The notes beneath the pieces are model-generated. The model was not told where the DNA came from. It saw only the letters and a list, made by a program, of their open reading frames with translations, and searched no databases. 45,884 nucleotides of DNA from Bacteroidales bacterium (lineage in GTDB: Bacteria > Bacteroidota > Bacteroidia > Bacteroidales > Marinilabiliaceae). Location: the NCBI GenBank assembly GCA_024401415.1, contig JAKSLC010000005.1, positions 1 to 45,884 on the forward strand. Reading direction: 5' to 3'. Shown here in pieces: positions 44,804-45,884 of the stretch (within the stretch, counting starts at the first letter, position 1; each line of letters starts with the position of its first letter). The translations under genes and the position numbers were made by a program.

Positions 44804-45700
44804 ATGATTAGAATGTGTTTTGTTTTAGGTTTCATTTTATCTCTCCTCGTCCTCTCGTCATGTACTAAGGAAACAAAGAGTAAAAGTGGAACATTGGTAG
44901 TTTGCTACTCCCAGACAGAGACTACAAAGCAGTTAGCTCAGATAATAGCTGGGACAGTGGGGGCAGATATTGATTCCATCATGCCTGTCAACCCCTATGT
45001 GGGTACAAAGGAGCAGATAATGAATAGAAACATGCAGGAGATTGAGAGTAAGACTCTTCCTGAAATTGTTTATTCGCGCGATCCATCCATTTATGATACA
45101 ATCTTCATCGGAACACCTATGTGGGATTACTCTTTTGCCCGTCCATTGGCAACATGGTTTGATAAGAATTCATTGCGTGGAAAGGTTGTAATACCATTCT
45201 TTACATACGAAAAGGGTGGAAAATGGACTTGTTCTGATAATATAAAACAAGCATTGTCTAAAAGAGCTGTCTTCAAAGATGGTTTTGGTATAATGGAGAA
45301 ACGCATATACAAGGCAAAAAGAGAGTTTGATTTGTTCTTGCGCGTAAATGGCTTTTATGGGTTAAAGAAAGAGAAAATTAAGCATACTCATTATGACAAA
45401 ATAACTCCAGAGGTCCGTGCTGTTTATGATTCTGCAATGGCATCCTATCCTCATATCAAATGGCAAATTTTTGAATATGGAGTGGGAGATATTCCAAATG
45501 GAAAAGAGTATGTATTTTCGCTCACACCCTATGATGAAAATAATGATCATATAGAACCTAGAATATATGTAATAGATTATGATGACGAGATTCCTGAAGT
45601 CTCAGAGATAGGTATTGCTGCTTGGGATAGAAGTTATTGTCTTATGCCTCCTATTAAAACAAGTGAGCAGTTCTTGAAAAAACACAATATAGTCCTCTAA
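44804..45700 (+). CDS. Exported flavodoxin-like lipoprotein
   Basis: 298 aa with a lipoprotein signal (LSLLVLSSC, lipid Cys20). A flavodoxin-type domain spans about 30-165: FMN phosphate loop 'VVCYSQTETTKQLAQ', 'IFIGTPMWDYSFARPLATWF' and 'VVIPFFTYEKGG'. An unassigned domain of about 130 residues follows ('KTSEQFLKKHNIVL' at its end). A lipid-anchored, exported flavodoxin is unusual, since FMN normally loads in the cytoplasm. It lies 3 bases after permease 2. Confidence 0.83.
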   Translation: MIRMCFVLGFILSLLVLSSCTKETKSKSGTLVVCYSQTETTKQLAQIIAGTVGADIDSIMPVNPYVGTKEQIMNRNMQEIESKTLPEIVYSRDPSIYDTIFIGTPMWDYSFARPLATWFDKNSLRGKVVIPFFTYEKGGKWTCSDNIKQALSKRAVFKDGFGIMEKRIYKAKREFDLFLRVNGFYGLKKEKIKHTHYDKITPEVRAVYDSAMASYPHIKWQIFEYGVGDIPNGKEYVFSLTPYDENNDHIEPRIYVIDYDDEIPEVSEIGIAAWDRSYCLMPPIKTSEQFLKKHNIVL

Positions 45701-45728
45701 TTATTAATAGTCTATAAATGTAATTGTT

Positions 45729-45884
45729 ATGAAAAAAGCACTGTTATTAGGTATAGTTACAATAGGATTGACCATGATTTCATGCAACAGCAAAAAAACA
45801 GAGGCATTCCAAGTTTATATGGAAGAGACTGCAAATGTCAAACGACTTCCTTTGAACATAGGAGTCGATCCATATCAAGGGAAT
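45729..45884 (+). CDS. Lipoprotein, N-terminal end (partial)
   Basis: Only the first 52 codons are in the window. The signal peptide 'MKKALLLGIVTIGLTMISC' has its lipid Cys at 19, followed by a polar linker 'NSKKTEAFQVYMEET' and 'VKRLPLNIGVDPYQGN'. It lies 28 bases after the flavodoxin and is likely in the same operon. Too little is present to name a family. Confidence 0.65.
   Translation, partial: MKKALLLGIVTIGLTMISCNSKKTEAFQVYMEETANVKRLPLNIGVDPYQGN

Overview
**Organism.** Gene content and order point to the order Bacteroidales (phylum Bacteroidota). The evidence is a DUF4835/PorD-type gene next to coaBC and recN, a DUF4294 gene, tandem TPR-SpoIIE phosphatases, 6-bladed beta-propeller lipoproteins with small NVEALA-like peptides, and promoter boxes of the Bacteroides type (TAnnTTTG). 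PorD suggests the lineage uses type IX secretion. I cannot assign a family from sequence alone. No phage, IS element, CRISPR array or rRNA is seen.

**Layout.** (1) 1-9086 is the end of mutS, then a converging minus-strand block transcribed GH3 glycosidase > mltG > ftsE > coaBC > porD-like > recN > DUF2520. (2) 9535-17334 is a plus-strand block: ridA, two tandem membrane SpoIIE-type phosphatases, a small unknown gene, the GTPase yihA/engB, a GHL10-family hydrolase and a tRNA with anticodon CAT. (3) 17556-28291 is a tightly packed minus-strand run of eleven genes, wlbB-like > wlbA-like > trkH > rlmD > BASS transporter > ispE > usp > SPOR protein > nfo > DUF4294 > comEC, followed upstream by a separate Sel1-carbonic anhydrase fusion. 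(4) 29771-45884 is an accessory plus-strand region, visibly AT-richer in its first part. It holds an exported Hint-domain protein, four beta-propeller lipoproteins interleaved with two small cysteine-rich secreted peptides, a thioredoxin-like gene and an O-antigen-ligase-like gene that look broken and fused by a deletion, then an RND adaptor, two RND permeases, an exported flavodoxin and the start of another lipoprotein.

**How the genes fit together.** Blocks 1-3 are mostly housekeeping: DNA repair, coenzyme A, isoprenoid precursors, cell wall, ribosome assembly and modification, K+ uptake. The porD-like gene and the WlbA/WlbB pair (diacetamido-uronic acid synthesis) could both serve type IX secretion and its cell-surface glycan, but this is inference. 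Block 4 is the most novel part. The alternation of propeller lipoprotein and Cys-rich peptide, with start/stop overlaps and a hairpin after each peptide gene, suggests a dedicated cell-envelope peptide system of unknown function.

**Other signals.** A repeat of about 110 bp, carrying three 11-bp iterons and a hairpin, occurs three times in intergenic DNA (9298, 17397, and 29471 inverted). All functional names rest on motif and family recognition by eye; no database search was run.
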